Made by a program: the position numbers and the translations under genes. This document shows, piece by piece, positions 28,311 to 35,393 of a stretch of DNA of 64,000 nucleotides. The DNA is taken from positions 3,124,861 to 3,188,860 of the forward strand of contig NZ_JXQC01000003.1 of assembly GCF_001305965.1 (NCBI RefSeq), written 5' to 3'. Under the pieces are notes generated by a model, which ran no database searches, was not told where the DNA came from, and saw only the letters and a list, made by a program, of their open reading frames with translations. The stretch is from Erythrobacter sp. SG61-1L. GTDB lineage: Bacteria; Pseudomonadota; Alphaproteobacteria; Sphingomonadales; Sphingomonadaceae. Every line of letters begins with the position of its first letter. Position 1 is the first letter of the stretch.

Positions 28311-29735
28311 TCAGGCCGTGCCGCCCACCGTCAGCCTGTCCACCAGCAGGGTCGGCTGGCCCACGCCCGCGGGCACGCCCTGTCCGGCCTTGCCGCACAT
28401 GCCGATGCCGGGATCGAGTTCCAGATCGCTGCCGATGCCGGTTACGCGGGTCAGCACGGTCGGCCCGTCGCCGATCAGCGTGGCGCCCTTGATCGGCGCG
28501 CCCAGCTTGCCGTTCTCCACCAGATAGGCCTCGGTGCAGCTGAACACGAATTTGCCCGAAACGATGTCCACCTGCCCGCCGCCGAAGCTCTTGGCGAAGA
28601 TGCCGCTCTTCATGCGAGAAAGCAGCTCTTCCGGATTGTCGTTGCCGGCCTTCATGAAAGTGTTGGTCATGCGCGGCAGGGGCGCGTGCTGATAGCTTTC
28701 GCGGCGGCCATTGCCGGTGGGCTCCATGCCCATCAGCCGGGCATTCAGCCGGTCCTGCATATAGCCTTTCAGGATGCCGTCCTCGATCAGCACCGTTTCC
28801 CCGGTGGGCGTGCCCTCATCGTCGATGGAGAGCGAACCGCGCCGGTCATGGATCGAACCATCGTCCACCACGGTCACGCCGGGGGCAGCCACACGTTCGC
28901 CGATGCGGCCGGTGAAGGCGCTGGTGCCCTTGCGGTTGAAATCGCCTTCCAGCCCATGGCCGATGGCCTCGTGCAGCAACACGCCGGGCCAGCCGGGGCC
29001 GAGCAGCACGGTCATTTCGCCAGCAGGCGCGGCCACGCTGTCGAGATTGACCAGGGCCTGACCCAGCGCATGGTCGATCGCCTCGTTCCAGGCGCTTTCC
29101 ACGAACAGCCGGTCATACAAATGCCGCCCGCCGATGCCGTAGCTGCCGGTTTCGCGCCTGCCGTTAACTTCCGCGACGATGGAGACGTTGAGCCGCACCA
29201 GCGGGCGCACATCGGTGGCCACGAAGCCATCGGCGCGCACGATTTCCACCACCGACCAGCTGCCCGAAAGGCTGGCCGTAACCTGCGCCACGCGCGGATC
29301 GCGGGCGCGGGCGGCGGCGTCGATCTTTTCCAGCAGGGCCACCTTTTCGGCAAAGGGCACAAGATCGAGCGGGCTGACATCGGTATAGAGGTGGCGATTG
29401 TTGAGGCGCGGCGGCGCGGCGGGCGTGCCGGTCGTCGGGTCGAGCAGCTTCAGCGTCTCGCCCGCCCGCGCGATGGCACTGGCGGAAATGTCGTTCGCAT
29501 GGGCAAAGCCGGTCATCTCGCCCGAAACGCCGCGCAGGCCGAAGCCCGAATCGCGCGAATAATCGGCGGTCTTCAACCGCCCATCGTCAAAGGCGAAGCT
29601 CTCCGATGCCACGAACTGGAGATACAGTTCCCCATCGTCGCATTGCGCCAGCGTCTTGCGGGCGAGGGCCTGGGCTTCTTCGGGCGAAAGCTTGCCGTCT
29701 GCATAGAGATGGCCGCGCGGATCGGTGAAAGTCAT
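28311..29735 (-). CDS. tldD: metalloprotease TldD
   Basis: TldD, usually with TldE/PmbA, is a zinc metallopeptidase that degrades unfolded peptides and matures some modified peptides. The 474-aa protein starts at ATG 29735. The zinc motif HEAIGHGLEGD lies near residues 258-268, and the C-terminal region has VSGKFVFSCTEAYLVENGK and ATLIGDGPTVL. The core is intact. No tldE/pmbA gene lies in the window, so its partner is encoded elsewhere. Confidence 0.95.
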   Translation of the reverse strand: MTFTDPRGHLYADGKLSPEEAQALARKTLAQCDDGELYLQFVASESFAFDDGRLKTADYSRDSGFGLRGVSGEMTGFAHANDISASAIARAGETLKLLDPTTGTPAAPPRLNNRHLYTDVSPLDLVPFAEKVALLEKIDAAARARDPRVAQVTASLSGSWSVVEIVRADGFVATDVRPLVRLNVSIVAEVNGRRETGSYGIGGRHLYDRLFVESAWNEAIDHALGQALVNLDSVAAPAGEMTVLLGPGWPGVLLHEAIGHGLEGDFNRKGTSAFTGRIGERVAAPGVTVVDDGSIHDRRGSLSIDDEGTPTGETVLIEDGILKGYMQDRLNARLMGMEPTGNGRRESYQHAPLPRMTNTFMKAGNDNPEELLSRMKSGIFAKSFGGGQVDIVSGKFVFSCTEAYLVENGKLGAPIKGATLIGDGPTVLTRVTGIGSDLELDPGIGMCGKAGQGVPAGVGQPTLLVDRLTVGGTA

Positions 29736-29804
29736 GCCGGGGATATAAGCCCGCCCGGCCAAGCGCGAAAGGGCGGGTTCGGGCGTCTGGTGCATATTCT
29801 CGCC

Positions 29805-30302
29805 TCAGCGCAAAGGTGACACAGAACGCGGGGCGAAACCTTGTGACCTTCCGGGCGGCGATCCGCTTTGCCGCCCCGCCCGGTCAAGCTGGGCCAGATA
29901 GGCAAGAAGCGCGGAATTGTCCGCCTTTCGCATGGTGCCGACGTGCTGGCCGCCATAGGTGACGGGCTTGAGCAGGCCGAACAGAGCGCGCTGCCCGCGT
30001 TCCTGCGGTGTGACCTTTCGTTTCTGCGCGGCGTCGGCCTGTGCCGGTGCGCGCCCCAGCACTGCATCCCATGCCGCCGCGAAGCTTTCCGCGCCCGGCT
30101 TCGCCCGCAGGCGATAGGCGGTTTCCCGCGCCATGCCGACCCGGCGCGCGGCTTCGCGGACGGAGCGGGTGATGGCCAGATGGGCGAGGAAGGCAGCCTG
30201 CCGCCGGGGCGTCCACCCATCGGCGCGAGCGCGCAGGGGAACGGGCGAAAAGGCGGGAACACGCGCATGGCGCGCCGGGCGGCGGGGCGGGTAGCTTTTC
30301 AT
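29805..30302 (-). CDS. small helix-turn-helix-like protein, sphingomonad type
   Basis: A 165-aa basic protein starting at ATG 30302. The core GWTPRRQAAFLAHLAITRSV followed by REAARRVGMARETAYRLR has the pattern of a DNA-binding helix-turn-helix (a trihelical segment in which a second helix is rich in Arg). PGAESFAAAWDAVLG follows, and the C-terminal part is Arg/Gly-rich and low in structure. Such proteins occur near small-genome control loci in sphingomonads, but no role is known to me. Several overlapping frames are open here; this one is the only one with domain-like sequence. Confidence 0.65.
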   Translation of the reverse strand: MKSYPPRRPARHARVPAFSPVPLRARADGWTPRRQAAFLAHLAITRSVREAARRVGMARETAYRLRAKPGAESFAAAWDAVLGRAPAQADAAQKRKVTPQERGQRALFGLLKPVTYGGQHVGTMRKADNSALLAYLAQLDRAGRQSGSPPGRSQGFAPRSVSPLR

Positions 30303-30374
30303 CCGCGAGTTTAAGGCAGATTTCGGCGATGTAGGAAAATGGTTTTGGGCGAGAGTCAGCGTCTCTCGCCGTTT

Positions 30375-30480
30375 CGTCATTGCGAGGGACCTGGCCAAAC
30401 CGCAATGTGAGCTCCTGCGAAAGCAGGAGCCTGCTCGCGGGGGAGAATCTGTCAGGCAAGGTTCCTGCTTTCGCAGGAAC
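30375..30480. repeat. cluster of extragenic palindromes
   Basis: A degenerate CGTCATTGCGAG copy (from 30375) is followed by two perfect hairpins: GCTCCTGC-GAAA-GCAGGAGC (30411-30430) and GTTCCTGC-TTTC-GCAGGAAC (30461-30480). The second is an inverted near-copy of the first, as in BIME-type repeats. They fill the gap between two minus-strand genes. Confidence 0.7.
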
Positions 30481-30491
30481 TCACAGCGATC

Positions 30492-30740
30492 TCAGATGCT
30501 GGCGCCCGAGGAAATATCCGGCAGTTGCGACTGGTCCGCGCCGTCGGCCGGGCCGCCCTTCAGGATGAAGCGGTGGTCGCAATAGCCGCAATCGACATAG
30601 CCATGCTCGTCGATTTCAAGGAACACGCGCGGGTGGCCAAGGGCAGCGGCGCGATAGCTGGCGCCGCCGCGAATACCGCCCGAGCCGTCACACGACACGC
30701 GGGTGGTTTCGACGATGGTGGTTTCTGGCGGCGGAAGCAT
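30492..30740 (-). CDS. zf-CHCC zinc-finger protein (NDUFS6-like)
   Basis: An 82-aa protein starting at ATG 30740. It matches the zf-CHCC pattern: VSCDGSGG with the first Cys, LGHPRVFLEI supplying His, and VDCGYCDHRFIL supplying the C-x2-C pair. The mitochondrial relative NDUFS6 is an accessory subunit of respiratory complex I, and alphaproteobacterial homologues are thought to play the same role. It lies beside the divergent ABC ATPase gene and apart from any nuo genes. Confidence 0.87.
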   Translation of the reverse strand: MLPPPETTIVETTRVSCDGSGGIRGGASYRAAALGHPRVFLEIDEHGYVDCGYCDHRFILKGGPADGADQSQLPDISSGASI

Positions 30741-30841
30741 GGATTCGCCACTAACCCCAGCCCGCACGATCCGCAAGACGGTAGCGCATCTGTCACAGCT
30801 TGCCCTTTACGCGCGGGCGCGGCTGGCCCAAGGAACGGGCC

Positions 30842-31828
30842 ATGAGTGACAGCAGCGTTGCAATCGCAATTCGGGACCTCGTCAAACGCTATGCCCCGGT
30901 GAAGGGCAAGGGCGGCAGAGCAGGGCAAGGCGGGGCCGGTCAGGGTGCGGAAGGCAAGCTCGCCCTGGGCGGGGTCAGCTTCGATGTGCCGCAGGGCCAG
31001 ATCTTCGGCCTGCTCGGCCCCAATGGCGCGGGCAAGTCCACCCTGATCAACATCATGGCTGGGCTGGTGATGAAAACCAGCGGCACGGTGGAGATCTGGG
31101 GCCACGACATCGATCGCGATTCCCGCAATGCCAAGGCTTCCATCGGCATCGTGCCGCAGGAAATCGTGTTCGATCCCTTCTTCACTCCGTTTGAGGTGCT
31201 GGAGAATCAGGGCGGGCTGTGGGGCGTGCCCAAGGCGCTGCGCCGTTCGGAAGAATTGCTGAAGGCCGTCCATCTGGCGGACAAGCGCAATGCCTATTCC
31301 CGCTCGCTCTCGGGCGGGATGAAGCGGCGCCTGCTGATCGCCAAGGCCATGGTCCATTCGCCGCCGATCCTCGTGCTGGACGAGCCGACCGCGGGCGTGG
31401 ACGTGGAACTGCGCCGCCAGCTGTGGGAACTGGTCAGCGAGCTGAACCATCAGGGCGTGACCGTGGTGCTGACCACGCATTACCTCGAGGAAGCCGAGGA
31501 ACTGTGCGACCGGATCGCGATCATCAATCACGGCCAGCTGATCACTAACCGTCCCACGCGCGAACTGGTGGAAATGACGCGGGAGAAGATCCTGCTGCTG
31601 ACACTGGATCGCGACATTGGCGACCTGCCCAGCCACCCCGCCTTCGTCAAATGCCGCAAGGCCGGGGAACGGGTGCTGGAAATCACTTATGACAAGGATC
31701 GCGTCACCGCAGGCGAAGTGCTGGGCCAGGTACAGGCGCAGGGCTTCGTGATCGTGGACGTCTCCACGCAGGAGCCGGACCTTGAGGATGTGTTCGTCCA
31801 GCTGACGAGCGACAGGGAGGCTGCGTGA
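30842..31828 (+). CDS. ABC-2 type transporter ATP-binding protein
   Basis: A 328-aa ATPase starting at ATG 30842. Walker A is GPNGAGKST near residues 59-67, the ABC signature is SLSGGMKRRL near 157 and Walker B is ILVLDEPTAGVD near 177, with the H-loop TTHYLEE. The C-terminal extension suits the ABC-2 class that exports polysaccharide, drugs or lipids. A Gly/Lys-rich insert at residues 19-37 separates the N-terminal strand from the fold and is unusual. No permease gene is next to it; the downstream gene encodes a secreted protein. Confidence 0.9.
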   Translation: MSDSSVAIAIRDLVKRYAPVKGKGGRAGQGGAGQGAEGKLALGGVSFDVPQGQIFGLLGPNGAGKSTLINIMAGLVMKTSGTVEIWGHDIDRDSRNAKASIGIVPQEIVFDPFFTPFEVLENQGGLWGVPKALRRSEELLKAVHLADKRNAYSRSLSGGMKRRLLIAKAMVHSPPILVLDEPTAGVDVELRRQLWELVSELNHQGVTVVLTTHYLEEAEELCDRIAIINHGQLITNRPTRELVEMTREKILLLTLDRDIGDLPSHPAFVKCRKAGERVLEITYDKDRVTAGEVLGQVQAQGFVIVDVSTQEPDLEDVFVQLTSDREAA

Positions 31829-32349
31829 GAAATAGCATGTGGCGAAACATCGCGATCACCGCACTGATCGGTTTGTCCGGTATGCAGCCGGTTTCCGCTC
31901 ATGCAGCCGAGACCTATCGGGTCCAAGGCGGACTTCTGGCTCAGTTTCATATCTTCTTTGACCCGCAGAAATACCGGGACTGGAGGGAAGGCAAAGGCGG
32001 ATTTGACGAAGCTACGGCCGTCCCGGCGAAACTCGCGGACGTTCCTTTCCTCGTCATGGTTGCGGTTGGCGACTGCAAGGCAGGAGCGAACGGCAATTGC
32101 AACGTGACTGCTGACTACACCGTATTCGATCCCAGCGGAAAGAAGGTCGTCGATAATCCGGGCCGCAAGATCTGGACTAAGGCAGCCCAGCGCGAGGGTA
32201 TTGTGGCGTTCAGCGAAGATCCGGTGCCGGCAATGCTGCAGTCGAGCGATCCACCCGGTTCCTACCGGCTCCATGTCGTCCTGCACGATAACAATGCGGA
32301 CACGACTTTAGAGATGGAGCGAGTGCTGGTGCTGGAAGCACGGCCGTGA
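31825..32349 (+). CDS. secreted protein of unknown function
   Basis: A 174-aa exported protein. GTG 31825 overlaps the ABC ATPase stop; an ATG at 31837 (five codons in) is an alternative start. The signal peptide ends near SAHAAE. The mature part has two cysteines (GDCKAGANGNC) and a beta-rich tail (GSYRLHVVLHDNNADTTLEM). No named domain is recognised. Coupling to the ATPase suggests one operon, though a transporter partner role is not shown. Confidence 0.75.
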   Translation: MRNSMWRNIAITALIGLSGMQPVSAHAAETYRVQGGLLAQFHIFFDPQKYRDWREGKGGFDEATAVPAKLADVPFLVMVAVGDCKAGANGNCNVTADYTVFDPSGKKVVDNPGRKIWTKAAQREGIVAFSEDPVPAMLQSSDPPGSYRLHVVLHDNNADTTLEMERVLVLEARP

Positions 32350-32413
32350 TTTTCCGCGAGAAGCCCGGACGGGACGGAGTTCTCTTACAAATCGCTTTTG
32401 AGCGGAGTTCAAT

Positions 32414-34003
32414 GTGAGCGGCAACGGCACCTACGACGTCCTTATCATCGGGTCCGGCGCGGCGGGGCTGACTGCGGCGCTGACACTGGCCGAGCGCTGC
32501 AAGGTGCTGGTGCTGGCCAAGGGCGCGCTCAATTCGGGCTCCACTGCCTGGGCGCAGGGCGGGATCGCCGCCGTGCTCGATGCCGGGGACACGTTCGAGG
32601 AGCATATTCGCGACACGATGATCGCGGGCGCGGGCCTCAACCGGCGCGAGACGGTGGAATTCGTCATCGAAGGCGCCCCCCATGCGATCGACCGGCTGAT
32701 CGAGCTGGGCGTGCCCTTCAACACCGAAGGCGCCAACCTGCACCTCACGCGCGAAGGCGGCCATTCGCACCGCCGCATCGTGCATGTGGCCGATGCCACC
32801 GGCTGGGCAGTGCAGATGGCGCTGCTCAAGGCGGCGGAGGAACATCCCAATATCACTCTGCTGCCCAATCGCAGCTGTATCGAACTGATCACCGGCAAGA
32901 ACGAGCTGCGCTATTCCGGGTCGGGCCGGGTGTGGGGCGTCTATGCCCTGAATACCGAGACGGACCGGGTGGAAGTCTACACCGCGCGCGCCACTATCAT
33001 GGCCTCGGGCGGGGCGGGGCGCGTCTATCAGTTCTCCACCGCGCCGCGCGGCGCCACGGGTGACGGGATCGCCATGGCCTGGCGCGCGGGTGCCCGCGTC
33101 TCCAACATGGAGATGATGCAGTTCCACCCCACCTGCCTCTATAATCTGGACGTGAAGAACTTCCTCATTACCGAGGCAGTGCGGGGCGAAGGCGGGCGGC
33201 TGATCAATCCGCGCACCGGCAAGCGCTTCATGGAATATTACGATCCCGAGCGGCTGGAACTGGCCCCGCGCGACGTGGTGGCTCGCGCGATCGATTCCGA
33301 GATCAAGCGCTTCGGGCTGGATTACGTCCATCTCGACATCAGCCACCAGCCGCCCGAATTCGTGCGGGAGCATTTCCCCAACATCCACGAAAAGCTGCTA
33401 GGCCTCGGCATCGACATGACGAAGGAGCCGATCCCGGTGGTGCCCGCGCAGCATTATACCTGCGGCGGCATCCTGACGGACCTCAACGGCCGCACGGACC
33501 TGCCCGGCCTCTATGCCGCGGGCGAATGCAGCGAAAGCGGGCTGCACGGGGCCAATCGCCTCGCCTCCAACAGCCTGCTGGAATGCTTCGTGTTCGGCGA
33601 GGCAGCGGCCAAGGACATCCTGGCCCGCTGGGACAGTTTCGATGCCCCGCCCCAGATAAAGGCATGGGACGAAAGCCGCGTGACGGATTCGGACGAGGCC
33701 GTGATCATCAAGCAGAACTGGACCGAGATCCGGCGCTTCATGTGGAACTATGTCGGCATCGTGCGCACCACCAAGAGGCTGGAACGCGCGCAGCACCGCA
33801 TCAAGCTGCTCTATGAGGAAATCGAGGATTATTACGGCCACTTCCGCGTGACCACGGACCTCATCGAATTGCGCAACCTGCTGCAATGCGCCGATCTGAT
33901 CGTGCGCAGCGCCTTGAAGCGCCACGAGAGCCGGGGTCTGCACTACACGCTGGATTATCCGGGGATGCTGCCGGAGGCGCTGGATACGGTGCTGGTGCCT
34001 TAG
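32414..34003 (+). CDS. nadB: L-aspartate oxidase
   Basis: NadB oxidises L-aspartate to iminoaspartate with FAD, starting quinolinate and NAD synthesis; NadA and NadC are not in the window. The 529-aa protein starts at GTG 32414 after GGAG. It has the dinucleotide-binding GSGAAGLTAAL (13-23), GALNSGSTAWAQGGIA, the succinate-dehydrogenase-like RGATGDG, MMQFHPTCLYN, and GLHGANRLASNSLLE, with the HxxxH-type C-terminal region complete. Length is typical. Confidence 0.95.
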   Translation: MSGNGTYDVLIIGSGAAGLTAALTLAERCKVLVLAKGALNSGSTAWAQGGIAAVLDAGDTFEEHIRDTMIAGAGLNRRETVEFVIEGAPHAIDRLIELGVPFNTEGANLHLTREGGHSHRRIVHVADATGWAVQMALLKAAEEHPNITLLPNRSCIELITGKNELRYSGSGRVWGVYALNTETDRVEVYTARATIMASGGAGRVYQFSTAPRGATGDGIAMAWRAGARVSNMEMMQFHPTCLYNLDVKNFLITEAVRGEGGRLINPRTGKRFMEYYDPERLELAPRDVVARAIDSEIKRFGLDYVHLDISHQPPEFVREHFPNIHEKLLGLGIDMTKEPIPVVPAQHYTCGGILTDLNGRTDLPGLYAAGECSESGLHGANRLASNSLLECFVFGEAAAKDILARWDSFDAPPQIKAWDESRVTDSDEAVIIKQNWTEIRRFMWNYVGIVRTTKRLERAQHRIKLLYEEIEDYYGHFRVTTDLIELRNLLQCADLIVRSALKRHESRGLHYTLDYPGMLPEALDTVLVP

Positions 34004-34019
34004 GGGGAAACCTCCACAT

Positions 34020-34052
34020 CCGCTCAGCCTGAGCTTGTCGAAGGCCACGCGC
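34020..34052. repeat. inverted repeat copy, CTGAGCCTGTCGAAGG family (left bracket of GIY-YIG gene)
   Basis: CCGCTCAGCCTGAGCTTGTC and the following GAAGGCCACGCGC match the reverse complement of the copy at 34377-34409 with one mismatch. The two bracket the small GIY-YIG nuclease gene in opposite orientation. Confidence 0.75.
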
Positions 34053-34070
34053 CGCCGTTAGCCCCAGTGG

Positions 34071-34355
34071 ATGGCGTTCTACGCATATCTCCTGCGCTGC
34101 AACGACGGCAGCTATTATGCGGGCCACACGGATGACCTCGACCTGCGTATGGCCCAGCACCAGACTGGTGCGCTGGGCGGCTATACGGCGAAGAGATTGC
34201 CCGTCGAACTCGTCTGGTCAGACAGTTTCCCAAGCCGGGACGATGCCTTTGCCGCTGAACACAGGATCAAGGGCTGGAGCAGGGCGAAGAAGGAAGCGCT
34301 GATCGCGGGGGATTGGGAGTTGGTTTCCCGGCTTTCGGTGAACCGGCAGGGTTAG
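34071..34355 (+). CDS. GIY-YIG nuclease domain protein (YhbQ/UPF0213-like)
   Basis: A 94-aa protein made almost only of the GIY-YIG catalytic module: FYAYLLRCNDGSYYAGHTDDL gives the two motif strands (in part), RMAQHQTGALGGYTAKRLPVELVW carries the catalytic Arg region, and AFAAEHRIKGWSRAKKEALI carries the metal-binding Glu. This family is a DNA-structure endonuclease of uncertain role and recurs in many copies in sphingomonads. It is bracketed by inverted repeats (34020 and 34377), and a third copy of the same repeat lies at 34451. A small mobile or domesticated unit is possible. Confidence 0.87.
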   Translation: MAFYAYLLRCNDGSYYAGHTDDLDLRMAQHQTGALGGYTAKRLPVELVWSDSFPSRDDAFAAEHRIKGWSRAKKEALIAGDWELVSRLSVNRQG

Positions 34356-34376
34356 CGGACTGTGGGGTGATGTGGG

Positions 34377-34409
34377 CGCGTGGCCTTCGACAGGCTCAGG
34401 CTGAGCGGC
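34377..34409. repeat. inverted repeat copy, CTGAGCCTGTCGAAGG family (right bracket of GIY-YIG gene)
   Basis: GCGCGTGGCCTTCGACAGGC followed by TCAGGCTGAGCGG is the inverted partner of the copy at 34020. No target-site duplication is evident beyond the repeat ends. Confidence 0.75.
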
Positions 34410-34450
34410 CCTTGTAGATAGTCGGCTTATCCCGCCATATCTAATCACAT

Positions 34451-34483
34451 CCGCCCAGCCTGAGCCTGTCGAAGGCCACGCGC
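34451..34483. repeat. third copy of the CTGAGCCTGTCGAAGG family
   Basis: CCGCCCAGCCTGAGCCTGTC followed by GAAGGCCACGCG lies in the same orientation as the left bracket, just before the DUF1801 stop. Confidence 0.75.
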
Positions 34484-34494
34484 TGCCGCCCCCC

Positions 34495-34842
34495 CTACTT
34501 CCCATATTGCCCCGCCAGTGCCTCGGCCACGCGGCCGATCAGCTCCAGCGGCAGCGGGTCTTTCAGCGGAAAGGCCAGATTGCCCTTGGGCCCGCGCCAT
34601 GGGGCCAGTTCCTCCACCAGGGCGGCAGGTTCCTGCACCGGGGGATAGATGCCGATGTGTTTCCTGAAGGCCGCGAAATAGAAGAACACGCGCCCCTTGC
34701 GCAGGGCGGGCATCTGGTAGGCCATGCAGCGCGTGGCATCGGGCACGCGCCCTTCGGCTTCGCTGCGGATCGCTTCCAGCAGGGCGCGAATCTCTTCCGG
34801 CTGGCGGGCGAGGTAATCGGCATGCGGATCGGGTGCGGTCAT
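34495..34842 (-). CDS. DUF1801 family protein
   Basis: A 115-aa cytosolic protein starting at ATG 34842. It fits the DUF1801 (YdhG/YjbR-like, iron-chaperone-like) fold: EAEGRVPDATRCMAYQMPAL, FFYFAAFRKHIGIYPP, and PLKDPLPLELIGRV near the C-terminus. The family name 'iron chaperone' comes from one studied member and cannot be inferred for this one. It is alone on the minus strand between the repeat cluster and the long nrdA upstream region. Confidence 0.83.
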   Translation of the reverse strand: MTAPDPHADYLARQPEEIRALLEAIRSEAEGRVPDATRCMAYQMPALRKGRVFFYFAAFRKHIGIYPPVQEPAALVEELAPWRGPKGNLAFPLKDPLPLELIGRVAEALAGQYGK

Positions 34843-35393
34843 GGCTGCGGTTTCCTCTCCCCCATGCTTCGAAACTGGCCCCGGCTTCGAAACGGGGCAT
34901 TTCCGCGCTTTCTCGCGCAGCAAAATTTCCGGCCCCGATTCGATTGAATCAAAGCCCTGAAAGAGAAAACTTCACAGCAAAATTTTTGCCCGGATTCATT
35001 TTGACTCTTGCGCCCCACGCCAGCCGAGCTTTGACCGCGCGTCGCGCTGTATTGCCATCATAGAACACCGAGTCTTGACGGCGTAATATATGGTGAATCC
35101 GGAATTTAAGGCCTTGCGCCTGATTCCCGGTAAAAGCACTATGCCTAGGTCGAACAGCGGGGGGCACCCACAAGACCTAGTTGCCGTAGCGGGAGCCGAA
35201 TCGCTCCTGCGAAATGCGGTTCGGGTCTGCCTGGGAAGCCCGCCGGCCATTCGGCTGGGGACAGGCGGGGGAAAAGTATTTCCCTGTCCGGGGCCTCGAA
35301 TTGGTAGTCTGGACGCTTGGCTGCCGATTCGAACGAATGTAGAACACGGGCATTGAAACCGATGCCCGGGATGATCAGATCGGGGGCTCGTAC
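34843..35393. other. 551-bp non-coding region upstream of nrdA, rich in GANTC sites
   Basis: No credible gene is present. Nine GANTC sites (the CcrM methylation motif) lie between 34937 and 35330, against roughly one per 300 bp expected at this base composition. Two imperfect 33-bp direct repeats start CAGCAAAATTT at 34918 and 34975; each holds two GANTC sites 9-10 bases apart. A NrdR-like AT-rich box, GCGTAATATATGGTGA, lies at 35081-35096. The region is lower in GC than its flanks. Confidence 0.6.
35081..35096. promoter_or_regulatory. possible NrdR box
   Basis: GCGTAATATATGGTGA agrees with the NrdR consensus ACACWATATATWGTGT at 11 of 16 positions, including the central ATATAT. NrdR boxes usually come in pairs; no convincing second box is seen at the usual spacing. 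Confidence 0.35.

Noticed and set aside
29732-30268. Alternative minus-strand frames over the helix-turn-helix-like gene
   Set aside because: Three frames are open. Only 29805-30302 shows a coherent helix-turn-helix-like pattern; the others are Arg/Pro/Ala-rich shadows.
34843-35393. Adenosylcobalamin riboswitch upstream of nrdA
   Set aside because: No B12-box-like GCCACTG element or matching stem was found, and nrdA here is an iron/tyrosyl class I enzyme that would not need one.
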